Positions 43,898 through 51,899 of a stretch of 64,000 nucleotides of DNA are shown piece after piece. The position numbers and the translations under genes were made by a program. The stretch covers positions 1 to 64,000 of the forward strand of contig JAFGJK010000034.1 in the NCBI GenBank assembly GCA_016929135.1. Reading direction: 5' to 3'. The number at the start of each line of letters is the position of its first letter. Position 1 is the stretch's first letter. Origin of the DNA: Spirochaetota bacterium (GTDB lineage Bacteria > Spirochaetota > UBA4802 > UBA5550). Under the pieces are notes generated by a model that was not told the DNA's origin, searched no databases, and saw only the letters and a program-made list of their open reading frames with translations.

Positions 43898-45354
43898 TAA
43901 AACTGAAAGTAAACGAAACCACTCCCGCTTTTAGCCCTCAGGATCAGCGTGATAAAAATGAGCGAATAGTAGAGGGACCATCGGGTAATCGGATGAAGCA
44001 TCTGTATTCTCTCCCTGACGCTCCCCCTTTTTTGAAGCAATTCGACGAACTCCATTACTATTATTGCGATGAACAATATTACAATCTCGAACCGGTTCAG
44101 CGCGCCCGGCATGATTCTCGTTATATTCGACAACTGCGCGCCGATACCGGAAAAAAGATGAGTCAGAATATACAGCGAATCGGAAAAAGTGTTCCCCCTG
44201 AAAAAAATCCACCCGACATCCACAAGCAGAAATACAATGATAACCTGGACCAATGCTCGGATCCTCGGGAATTTATTATAACCGACGGCAGTGACGAAAC
44301 GCTCTTTAACGCCAGACACGACGTAGGAGATCACCAGCAGCATACCGTGGAGGCCTCCCCATATTATAAACTTCCAATCGGCGCCATGCCATAAACCGCT
44401 CACAATGAAAGTTATCATGATATTGCGATATTTTTTTATCGTCGTCACCCTTTTCCCCCCCAGGGGAATATAGAGATAATCCCTGAACCATGTGGAAAGG
44501 GAAATATGCCATCGCTGCCAGAATTCTCGGATCGTTTTGGCGTGATAGGGGCTGTTGAAGTTCTCGATGAAATTGAATCCCAGCACCTCTCCGGCCCCAA
44601 TAGCGATGTCGGAGTATCCAGAAAAATCACAATATATCTGGAAGGCGTAGAAGAGCGTGGCGACAATCAAAGGGAGACCGGTATACTCGTGAGGACTGTT
44701 GTAAACCGAATCGACGAGAATCGCGATCCTGTCGGCTATCACAAGCTTCTTGAAGAAGCCCCATGCCATGAGATATATGCCGGCCATCGATTTTGTGTAA
44801 TCGAATGCATGGAATGAGCGGATCTGCGGCAACAGGTTTTTTGATCTGTCAATGGGACCGGCAACGAGCTGGGGGAAAAACGAGACAAAAAGCGCATAGG
44901 AGAAGAAATTTCTTTCGGGTTCAATATTGTCCCTGTACACATCAATGGTGTATCCCACCGCCTTGAAGGTGTAGAATGAGATGCCTATGGGAAGCAATAT
45001 ATGAAAATCCGGCATGGCCATCCGGGAATGGAAGAGTTCAGAAATGCTGTTGAATGTATCGCCGAACATATTGAAATATTTATAAAAAAGCAGTATGCCG
45101 AAATTCAGCAGCATGTTGATCACAAGCAGAATCCGCCTCTTGCGCATTGAGGCAGAGGAGGATATAAGGATCGCCGAAGAAAATGTTATAACCGTGGAAA
45201 TGAAGAGAAGCAAACCGTACTTCAGCTCCCAACTCATGTAAAATACATAGCTGCACAACAGCAAAAAAACCACACGGAGCCGGTGCGGGAGCATATAATT
45301 GACGAATACGATACTTATGAAGAATGCAAGAAAGGTAAGCGAATCGAATGCCAT
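43897..45354 (-). CDS. MBOAT-family membrane O-acyltransferase (AlgI/DltB-like)
   Basis: The 485-residue protein has around ten or more helices and the MBOAT catalytic segment SGLWHGADWKFIIWGGLHG near residue 315, containing the conserved His. An upstream FWQRWHISLSTWFRDYLYIPLGG segment is also diagnostic of the AlgI/PatA group. Such proteins move acetyl groups across the inner membrane for O-acetylation of alginate, peptidoglycan or other polysaccharides. The coupled SGNH-like gene downstream is the expected periplasmic partner. It is separated by about 80 bases from the small transporter gene upstream. Confidence 0.92.
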   Translation of the reverse strand: MAFDSLTFLAFFISIVFVNYMLPHRLRVVFLLLCSYVFYMSWELKYGLLLFISTVITFSSAILISSSASMRKRRILLVINMLLNFGILLFYKYFNMFGDTFNSISELFHSRMAMPDFHILLPIGISFYTFKAVGYTIDVYRDNIEPERNFFSYALFVSFFPQLVAGPIDRSKNLLPQIRSFHAFDYTKSMAGIYLMAWGFFKKLVIADRIAILVDSVYNSPHEYTGLPLIVATLFYAFQIYCDFSGYSDIAIGAGEVLGFNFIENFNSPYHAKTIREFWQRWHISLSTWFRDYLYIPLGGKRVTTIKKYRNIMITFIVSGLWHGADWKFIIWGGLHGMLLVISYVVSGVKERFVTAVGYNKFPRIRALVQVIIVFLLVDVGWIFFRGNTFSDSLYILTHLFSGIGAQLSNITRIMPGALNRFEIVILFIAIIVMEFVELLQKRGSVRERIQMLHPITRWSLYYSLIFITLILRAKSGSGFVYFQF

Positions 45355-45432
45355 AAAGCCATTTACCCTGTGTAAGTATTATAAGTATTATTCGTATACA
45401 GTTAAATACAGACGTGCATCATGACATAATTC

Positions 45433-45762
45433 TCATTTATTGGAAATGATATACACCCCTGCAATTATCAGCACGAGGCCCAGAGCATATAAAAATGAGA
45501 TCCTTTCGTTTAGAAAGAAGACTGCAAGTGTGGTCGTGATTATCGCGCCGATACCGAGGGAAAGGGGGAATGCGATAGTCAGCTTCAGCTTTGACAGCGC
45601 CAGGGTGTAAAATATCAATGAAACGCCGAAACAACCGGCGCCGAGCATGAACAGCATAATTTTCCTTTGATTGATCTCTTCGATGAGCGACGTATACTTG
45701 ATGGTGAAATGGGCGCAGCTGTTGAGTACTATGGCTATGCCCAGAAATATCCAATGATTCAT
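45433..45762 (-). CDS. SMR/EamA-type small four-helix transporter (ArnE/ArnF-like)
   Basis: The 109-residue protein has four membrane helices and little else, as in the small multidrug resistance group. The conserved Pro/Gly helix IAFPLSLGIGAII and the final GLVLIIAGVYIIS helix are typical of EamA/ArnE/ArnF-like half-transporters. The adjacent glycan genes suggest a flippase role for a lipid-linked sugar, as ArnEF has for undecaprenyl-phosphate-aminoarabinose; this is inference. Its start overlaps the end of the FAD-oxidoreductase gene by four bases (ATGA). Confidence 0.75.
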   Translation of the reverse strand: MNHWIFLGIAIVLNSCAHFTIKYTSLIEEINQRKIMLFMLGAGCFGVSLIFYTLALSKLKLTIAFPLSLGIGAIITTTLAVFFLNERISFLYALGLVLIIAGVYIISNK

Positions 45763-47057
45763 ATAGATGCCCTTATAATGGTTTCTGCGGTTTCAATGCC
45801 GCTTTGAATCGCGGTTCCGGTGGACGACAGCAACGGATGCGTTCGATAAACACCCGCGAGATACATGTTATCAAGAATCCTGATATCCGGATTCTGATAG
45901 CCTTTCATAAATACCGGGGCCGTATTTTGCAACCGGAAAAGCTTCGCCCAGGTAAAATGAATCTCCTTTTTCAGCATGTCGCACAAGTCCTTCCTGCACA
46001 GCTCGATATACTCGTCGTTTCCGTAGACGAAATCGTTGTAGGGGATGTTGGTAAAGCACGTGATCACACTCTTGTCGATGTCATTCGCAAGCGTCGGATT
46101 GAGCTTATCGAGCACGAAACAGGCCCCGAAAAAACGTCGCGGCGTATGCGCGATGGTCCAGTAATCCCGAAATGTCGTCGTATCGACACCCGCCACAAGG
46201 CTGTAACTAGAAATATACTCTATTTTTTTCAACGAATCGAGCGCATGGATCGTTTTAGGGGATTTTGTATCATACCTGATCAGCGAGGCAAGGGTCTGCG
46301 GCGCCACCGTGGAGAGTATGCAGTCATATTTCACCGGCTTTTTGCGCATGACAATCGATTCGGCATTATCATTCCTGATCACCACCGCTTCGATCCGGGA
46401 ATTGAGTACGATTTTTCCCCCGTTCTCCAGGATATTTTTTCTATAGCTCTCGATCAATTCGGCCGTCCAGCTTCTGTCGGGCAGATACCCGAAGGGGGTT
46501 TTCGCCTCGCGCTTGTTCAGGCGCAAGCCCAGCCATGAGGCGCTCAGCAACTGCGGATCTATCCCGAACTTGATATCCACCAGCGGCTTGAAAACCGTTT
46601 CGTAAATTGTCTCGTTTCCCCACTTCAGCAGCAAATCCCTGACGGAAAGCTGCTCAAAATCAACCCAGTCCCTTTTTAAAAGGCAGCGAATGCCGAAATA
46701 CGCAAACCTCGCCTTATCATACAGCGACATGTCCCTGTACCGCAGTAACTCGAAGGGATTCGACAGATCGAGGATGTCTCCGTGCAGGTAGAATTTGATC
46801 CTGATCTTGCTCCACGCGATTCTGTCCAGGATGTGATGCTCGTCAAGGGCCTTCTGCACGACAGAATCGGTGCCCACGATTTGATGATATGTCCTGGGAA
46901 TTTCCCGGCCGTCCGGCAGCGTAAAATTCGATGCAACGCCGCCCAGTACTGAATCCTGTTCATAAAGCGTTACCGAGAATCCCTGCCTGCCGAGGATTTC
47001 CCCCGCGGCAAGGCCGCTCAGACCGCCCCCGATTATTGCAATCGATTTACCTTTCAT
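45759..47057 (-). CDS. FAD-dependent oxidoreductase, protoporphyrinogen-oxidase / UDP-galactopyranose-mutase-like
   Basis: The start at ATG 47057 (MKGKSIAI) is preferred; a GTG seven codons earlier is possible. The 432-residue protein has the dinucleotide-binding IAIIGGGLSGLAAGEIL at the N-terminus and a second FAD segment near the C-terminus (MYLAGVYRTHPLLSSTGTAIQSG), in the amine-oxidase/NAD(P)-binding superfamily. Members in glycan clusters reduce or isomerise sugar or polyprenyl intermediates. The specific reaction is unknown. It is coupled to the small transporter, so both probably act on the same lipid-linked substrate. Confidence 0.75.
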   Translation of the reverse strand: MKGKSIAIIGGGLSGLAAGEILGRQGFSVTLYEQDSVLGGVASNFTLPDGREIPRTYHQIVGTDSVVQKALDEHHILDRIAWSKIRIKFYLHGDILDLSNPFELLRYRDMSLYDKARFAYFGIRCLLKRDWVDFEQLSVRDLLLKWGNETIYETVFKPLVDIKFGIDPQLLSASWLGLRLNKREAKTPFGYLPDRSWTAELIESYRKNILENGGKIVLNSRIEAVVIRNDNAESIVMRKKPVKYDCILSTVAPQTLASLIRYDTKSPKTIHALDSLKKIEYISSYSLVAGVDTTTFRDYWTIAHTPRRFFGACFVLDKLNPTLANDIDKSVITCFTNIPYNDFVYGNDEYIELCRKDLCDMLKKEIHFTWAKLFRLQNTAPVFMKGYQNPDIRILDNMYLAGVYRTHPLLSSTGTAIQSGIETAETIIRASI

Positions 47058-47814
47058 TGCACACCCGCTCACCGGCACCGTACCTGTTGATCCCGATTAC
47101 GATGGATTACAGTGGAAATAGAGGGCTTCGGAAGGGAACGCACCGCCGATCCGTCCCTCTTCTGCCATGCAGCTCCCCCTGACCGGGGGCCGGTTGCATC
47201 TCCCAAACACCCTATCCTCGATCAATCAGCAAAGCCCCATCCGGTCATCAAAGGCCGGGCTTTACAGTAACCCACCGCGACATCCCAAGGCCCCACCCAT
47301 GCAAATTCCAACAGTTAATAAATCGACGAATACAGGAATCCTCACAATACTGGAAATTGATGCTATAATGGATGTGCCGATTTTTTAAACAATCAAGAAA
47401 TAGTAAAAATGACAGCAAGGCCACAAAAAATACAGCACCGGTTCAATTGCAATCACTTTTTCCGGAATGAGCATTCGTACAACCGGCATTCCTTTCCTCG
47501 TACATGTTGAAGTATATATCATTGCCGCCCTCTGTACGATCCTTCACAATACTATAATACCTCATGATGATTCTCCATTTCCCCGGACAATCTTTCGATA
47601 TACAGAACTCCGCGCGACGGAATGGCTGCATATTATCTTCCCTTTTAAATTTCGCTTCCATCACACAATTATGTTTTACATTTTAACCAGCATGGTATAC
47701 AGTATGATTTCAGAGTGTGATTCGGAGTGCCCCGGCCCAACGGTATACCTTACGAGTAAGGGCAATAATCATATATTAATCGGGCCGTATCACAGTAACG
47801 CCAGGATACAGGCA
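47058..47814. other. Long AT-rich divergent region in the glycan locus
   Basis: About 760 bases lie between the divergent oxidoreductase and glycosyltransferase genes. Short ORFs occur on both strands, including a 73-codon one at 47443-47664 on the minus strand and an N-terminal extension of the glycosyltransferase frame, but none has a ribosome site or a recognisable domain. It may be a decayed gene. No clear promoter or hairpin was identified. Confidence 0.5.
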
Positions 47815-48528
47815 ATGAATAACGGTTATTCTGTAATTTTACCCACGTACAGGGAATTCGAAAACTTGAGGATACTCATTCCGGAGCTGGCCGGAATGAT
47901 CGCCGGCTTCGGCCTGCCATTCGAGATACTCGTCATAGACGACGACAGCCGCGATGGCACAGAAGAGCTCGTCCGCGACCTGTCCGCTTCCGGAATCAAG
48001 ACCCGTATCATCGTACGGAAGGATAGACGAGGGCTCGCCTCTGCCATTCTCGAAGGGACGAACCAGGCCTTATTCGATACCATCATCCACATGGATTCTG
48101 ATCTGGCGCACAGGGTCGAGGATCTCCAACGACTCATCGCGTGCTATAGGAACTATGACGATGAGAACCACATCGTCATCGGCTCCAGGTATTCCAAAAA
48201 CAGCTCGTATACCGGCAAGCCTTTTCTCAACAGGCTTGCAAGCCTTACAGGGAGGAATCTGATAAAACTATACCTGGGATTGCCTGTAAACGATTCATCC
48301 AACAATTTCAGGATTTTCAGCCAGAGCATGTGGAACAGGGTACATGAATCACTCATTCCTGATGGAAACGTCATGTTGATACAATTCCTGTATCAGGCCC
48401 ATAAAGCCGGTGCGATTTTTAACGAAATGGACACCATCTATATCGAACGGCGGTTGGGACAGTCAAAATTAAAGATACTCAACGAAACAGTGAAATTTTT
48501 TAAGCACATGTGCCAGATAAAACGGTGA
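47815..48528 (+). CDS. GT2-family glycosyltransferase, dolichol/polyprenol-phosphate mannose synthase-like
   Basis: The ATG at 47815 follows AGGATACAGG; upstream codons in the open frame do not look coding. The 237-residue protein has the GT-A fold signatures: YSVILPTYREFENL, ILVIDDDSRDGTEEL, and the metal-binding HMDSDLAHRVEDL (DxD-type), with NNFRIFSQ later. This corresponds to polyprenyl-phosphate hexosyltransferases, which load a sugar onto undecaprenyl phosphate at the inner membrane. No C-terminal membrane domain is present. It starts a gene group with the SDR epimerase 4 bases downstream. Confidence 0.85.
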   Translation: MNNGYSVILPTYREFENLRILIPELAGMIAGFGLPFEILVIDDDSRDGTEELVRDLSASGIKTRIIVRKDRRGLASAILEGTNQALFDTIIHMDSDLAHRVEDLQRLIACYRNYDDENHIVIGSRYSKNSSYTGKPFLNRLASLTGRNLIKLYLGLPVNDSSNNFRIFSQSMWNRVHESLIPDGNVMLIQFLYQAHKAGAIFNEMDTIYIERRLGQSKLKILNETVKFFKHMCQIKR

Positions 48529-48532
48529 TACC

Positions 48533-49384
48533 ATGAATCATAAAATCCTAATGACCGGCAGCTCCGGATTCGTCGGGCAGAATCTCATACGATACTTCAT
48601 ACACGATACCTCGGACGTTCACATTACCGGCCTCGACATGAAACATCCTCCGTCGGACAATCCGCCCTACCGCCACTGCCAGTTCGACCTGTCGAAGGCG
48701 CCGCTGGATATGACGGACCGCCATGATGTGATCATACACCTCGCGGGCCAGCCCTCGGTGTGGTACGCGGAGAAGAATCCCCAGGAGGATTTTCAGGCCA
48801 ACGTGATCTCCATGCTTCACATGCTGGGCTACGGCATCGCCCACAAAATCCCGATCATCTACCTGTCGACGATCGCGGTGTACGAGAGCTCCCCGGGCAT
48901 ACTTCGCGAGGAGGATGTGAAGCCGCACACAACGTGGTACGGCATGAACAAACACAATGCCGAGCAATACTGCGAGTTCGCATGCACGAAATACGGCATG
49001 CCCTATGTTGTCCTCAGGGCGGGGTATCTATACGATACAAACATCGTGCGGGGACCCATCGCCGATATCAGGACCAGAGGAAACCTCTATAAATACAATC
49101 ATCCCGATTCGGTGTTTGATTTTCTGCATATAGAAGACCTCTACCGTGCCATGTCCCTGGTGATACAGAGCGGGTTCCACAGGAGCGGCATTTACAACAT
49201 ATCCTCGGGCATCGGCACCAGCATACGTTCCATCGGCGATGCCGCGGGCGAAGTCGTTCCGGAAAATGTGTCGACAAATGCCATAAAACAGTACGTTCTG
49301 GATACCGCGAAGTTTAAAGGAGACTACCGCTGGAATGCGGCACATGACCTTTTTAAGGATATCATAAAGGAGCCCGGAAGCTGA
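48533..49384 (+). CDS. NAD-dependent sugar epimerase/dehydratase (SDR family)
   Basis: The 283-residue extended SDR has the nucleotide loop ILMTGSSGFVGQNLIRYF, IIHLAGQPSVWYAEKNPQ, the Ser/Thr of YLSTIAVYES, and the catalytic Tyr-Lys in WYGMNKHNAEQY. It resembles dTDP/GDP/UDP-sugar 4-epimerases or reductases. It could act on the product of Gmd, but the sugar cannot be read from the sequence. It starts four bases after the glycosyltransferase stop. Confidence 0.82.
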   Translation: MNHKILMTGSSGFVGQNLIRYFIHDTSDVHITGLDMKHPPSDNPPYRHCQFDLSKAPLDMTDRHDVIIHLAGQPSVWYAEKNPQEDFQANVISMLHMLGYGIAHKIPIIYLSTIAVYESSPGILREEDVKPHTTWYGMNKHNAEQYCEFACTKYGMPYVVLRAGYLYDTNIVRGPIADIRTRGNLYKYNHPDSVFDFLHIEDLYRAMSLVIQSGFHRSGIYNISSGIGTSIRSIGDAAGEVVPENVSTNAIKQYVLDTAKFKGDYRWNAAHDLFKDIIKEPGS

Positions 49385-49444
49385 CGGTTCTGCCGATGCA
49401 GGGGTGTCATGTGACCGCTGCCGCAGCCGAGAAAGACCCTGATT

Positions 49445-49822
49445 ATGAGAATAAAGCAAAAGGCAACGTTTACCCGGGACGCGAGAGGCCTTTTCACCTG
49501 CCTGCTGAGCGAGGGGCTCCATGGATATGCCGATCTGAACTATGCGGAAACGAAAAAAGGAGAGACCAGGGGGAACCATTACCATAAAACCACAGGCGAG
49601 CTCTTTATCGTCATCTCGGGCGCAATCGAGCTGACCGTTGAAAAAATCGAAAACGATACCGTGGTTAAACGGGAGACGCATACCTTCACGAGATTCGATT
49701 CGTTTGAAATAGAGCCCTACGAGAACCACACGATCCGTGCCCTGGAGGATTCGACGTGGATCGCCCTGCTGACGGAAACGTTTTCCGAAGAGAAAATGGA
49801 TTTTCATAAAATTCCGGAATAA
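49445..49822 (+). CDS. Cupin-fold sugar-modifying or regulatory protein, WxcM-like
   Basis: The 125-residue protein is a single cupin domain. TRGNHYHKTTGELFIVISG supplies the first cupin motif with its His ligands and Glu, and FEIEPYENHTIRALEDS gives the second. It resembles the WxcM/FdtA/QdtA 3,4-ketoisomerase group and capsule-associated cupins. The exact role in the deoxysugar pathway is unknown. A 60-base gap separates it from the epimerase; both lie on the same strand with the glycosyltransferase. Confidence 0.75.
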   Translation: MRIKQKATFTRDARGLFTCLLSEGLHGYADLNYAETKKGETRGNHYHKTTGELFIVISGAIELTVEKIENDTVVKRETHTFTRFDSFEIEPYENHTIRALEDSTWIALLTETFSEEKMDFHKIPE

Positions 49823-50132
49823 CCCCTTCCCAGGGCAGAGACCGCCCACATGCCGTACCGTTATTTCTCCCCATTGCACCATCTCTATCGGACCGAGTGT
49901 CTCATGAATTCCAGTTCATGCGCTTCACGAGTTGAACTCATGTTCCACACCATGACCGAATGAAAAATTGTTGCATTTCCCATCCTACTTTAATAGCCGT
50001 TTTCTGCATCAGCATGTACATTGTACGGTGATACGTTCGGGAGCCGGGCGATGTCGCACATCGCCCCTCGAAGGCGCCGTCAAGTCCGGGTTATCGGACA
50101 ATGACAGCATATATGAATCGAGGAGGAAAATG
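49823..50132. other. Intergenic region with inverted repeats
   Basis: The 310 bases hold no convincing gene. Around 49911-49945 lie short inverted repeats built on TTCATG/CATGAA and GAGTT/AACTC. At 50046-50066 a perfect hairpin stands in the likely 5' leader of the next gene. Confidence 0.45.
50046..50066. repeat. Perfect 9-bp hairpin upstream of a secreted-protein gene
   Basis: GGGCGATGT and ACATCGCCC are separated by three bases (CGC) with no mismatch. No T-run follows on the plus strand, so a terminator is unlikely there. It lies about 65 bases before the next start codon and could be an mRNA leader structure or operator. Confidence 0.6.
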
Positions 50133-51050
50133 ATGAAGATGACTCACAGAGCGATCCCGGCGATCCTTATCGCCGCCGTGACCATGGTAACGATTGTACG
50201 GGCTTACGGGGAGATCGTAAACACCAGCATCGCCGGCCATGCCGGCAGGATACAGGCAATTCCGCAGACCGCCGCGGCGGCACACAGGTTCTGCGTCAGG
50301 GGCCCCAAAGGACTTGAAGTCAACAGCGCCATAAAGTCCCTGGGGGAGGAGCTCGAGAAGCTCACCAAGGACATTGCCATTCCCTACGGAATGGAAGAGG
50401 CGACGGCGATGAAGGGCAAGGTCAACCCTGAGGAGCTGGAGGCCAAGATCCAGGGGATGACCATGGAACAGAAGATGGCCTTCGCCATGCAGATGCAGCA
50501 GCAGATGGGCTATGGCGCCACTACCGTGAACCAGAGGCAGGCGCCGCTGATCGCCCAGTGTCTCGAGCTGAACAACGAGGCGATCAGTCTGAACAACGCG
50601 ACGAAGTCCATTGAGCGGATCACCGCGTTGAAGACGAAATACGCGAAAACACACGATGACATAGACAAGGCAACCGAGCTTTCCATAAAGGCATGCCCTG
50701 TCCTCAGCTCCGGTGAATCCTCTGAAACCGATCCCGCCTGCATCAGGGCAAAGCGGCTGGCCGGTGCCGACAGGCACATCCAGGAGGCGAACAGGGAGAT
50801 CAAGGAATACGCGGCCATCTACGCCGACTACTCGGCGAAGCTGAAGAGGCTGGCCACCAGGGTGGACACCCTCATGGCCAAGGCGCAGTACGGCCGGGCA
50901 ATCAGCGGCACCGCCTACAAGGAGCAGTTCAGGACCCTGCAGGCCCTTACGATGGCGAAGGTGATAGAGTTCTACAGCATGTCCAGAGGGGCCATCGAGG
51001 ATACGGCGAAATGGATCGAGCAGAAGGATGTTATTCAGAAGCAGCCATAG
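50133..51050 (+). CDS. Secreted helical protein of unknown function
   Basis: AGGAGG precedes two adjacent ATG codons; the second (50133) has the better 6-base spacing. The 305-residue product has a signal peptide (ILIAAVTMVTIVRAYG). It is otherwise almost entirely helical, with heptad-like stretches, a Met/Gln-rich segment (MTMEQKMAFAMQMQQQMGYG) near residue 105 and four Cys residues that could form disulfides. No family is recognised. A periplasmic coiled-coil structural or chaperone-like role is only a guess. It is followed by a shared terminator hairpin and a convergent gene. Confidence 0.6.
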   Translation: MKMTHRAIPAILIAAVTMVTIVRAYGEIVNTSIAGHAGRIQAIPQTAAAAHRFCVRGPKGLEVNSAIKSLGEELEKLTKDIAIPYGMEEATAMKGKVNPEELEAKIQGMTMEQKMAFAMQMQQQMGYGATTVNQRQAPLIAQCLELNNEAISLNNATKSIERITALKTKYAKTHDDIDKATELSIKACPVLSSGESSETDPACIRAKRLAGADRHIQEANREIKEYAAIYADYSAKLKRLATRVDTLMAKAQYGRAISGTAYKEQFRTLQALTMAKVIEFYSMSRGAIEDTAKWIEQKDVIQKQP

Positions 51051-51073
51051 GTCGGCGCGACAACGGCTGCATG

Positions 51074-51109
51074 AAAAAAGGGTACCCGGCGGCATATCGC
51101 GCCGGGTAC
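51074..51109 (-). terminator. Intrinsic terminator of the CoA-ligase/permease/hydratase operon
   Basis: On the minus strand a perfect 10-bp stem (GTACCCGGCG / CGCCGGGTAC, 8-base loop) is followed by CC and six T residues. It lies 22 bases beyond the enoyl-CoA hydratase stop. The same hairpin, without a T-run on the plus side, follows the secreted-protein gene. Confidence 0.85.
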
Positions 51110-51131
51110 TGCGTAGCATGCATCGAGATTA

Positions 51132-51896
51132 TCACTTTTTCAGGAAAGACCTGATTCTCCTCTCCGCTCCCCCGGACTGCCCCGTCTGCATCATTCCGCG
51201 AAATTCGCGGTAGAGCACCTCCTCCAGAGAGCGTTCCTGTGCCTCGTTGATTGTCTTTTTCGCCAGTGCAAGCGCCAGGGGATCCTTGGTGGCAATCTTC
51301 CCCGCGTAGTCCTGCAGAACCTCATCCAGTTCCTCCACCGAGCAAACCCGGTTCACCAAACCGATACGGAACGCCTCCTCGGCGTTCATCACCCCCCCCA
51401 TCATCATCATCTCCTTGGCCCTTCCTTCCCCGACTATCCTCGGAAGAAGCTTCGTCGATGCGTTGGAAAAGAATATTCCCAGGTCGATCTCTGGCAGCAT
51501 AATCATGGTGTCATCGGCGGCGATGCGCAGATCACAGCAGAGGGTATGTTCAAACCCGCCCCCCACAATCCAGCCGTGATACCCGACGATTATGACGCCG
51601 GGATGTTCCATCATGGCAGTCGTCAGCTCCTGCCAGGCCATCAGATCCTCCGCCGCCTCGGATCGCCGCGCTGTGTTAACGATGAGATCATAACCGTCCT
51701 TCAAATCTGCACCGAAGGTGAAATTCTTTCCCCTGGCGCAGTAGATCACGCAGAGATCATTGTTCTCCCTGCTAAAGCGGAACAGCCGGATCAGTTCCCT
51801 GAGCACCTCCAGTGAGAGAGGGTTTGATTTCTCAGGATTGTTGAGGGTGATCTTTCCGAGAGCCCCTTCCCGTTGGTACAGTACCGTATTTTCCAT
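51132..51896 (-). CDS. Enoyl-CoA hydratase/isomerase-family protein
   Basis: The 254-residue crotonase-fold protein has the oxyanion-hole segments NFTFGADLKDGYD and GWIVGGGFEH. Both catalytic glutamates of the hydratase subgroup are present, in GGGFEHTLCCD and MLPEIDLGIFF, so hydration of an enoyl-CoA or a related reaction is plausible. It is the last gene of the operon, starting just after the permease, and ends before a strong terminator. Together with the CoA ligase it implies degradation of a CoA-activated acid. Confidence 0.85.
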   Translation of the reverse strand: MENTVLYQREGALGKITLNNPEKSNPLSLEVLRELIRLFRFSRENNDLCVIYCARGKNFTFGADLKDGYDLIVNTARRSEAAEDLMAWQELTTAMMEHPGVIIVGYHGWIVGGGFEHTLCCDLRIAADDTMIMLPEIDLGIFFSNASTKLLPRIVGEGRAKEMMMMGGVMNAEEAFRIGLVNRVCSVEELDEVLQDYAGKIATKDPLALALAKKTINEAQERSLEEVLYREFRGMMQTGQSGGAERRIRSFLKK

Positions 51897-51899
51897 GAC

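Noticed and set aside
47443..47664. 73-codon ORF on the minus strand in the glycan-locus gap
   Set aside because: The composition is protein-like but there is no ribosome site, no domain and no partner gene. Kept only as a possible decayed gene.
50046..50066. The perfect hairpin as a transcription terminator of the cupin gene
   Set aside because: It is over 200 bases from the cupin stop and has no T-run on the plus strand, so it was recorded as an inverted repeat.
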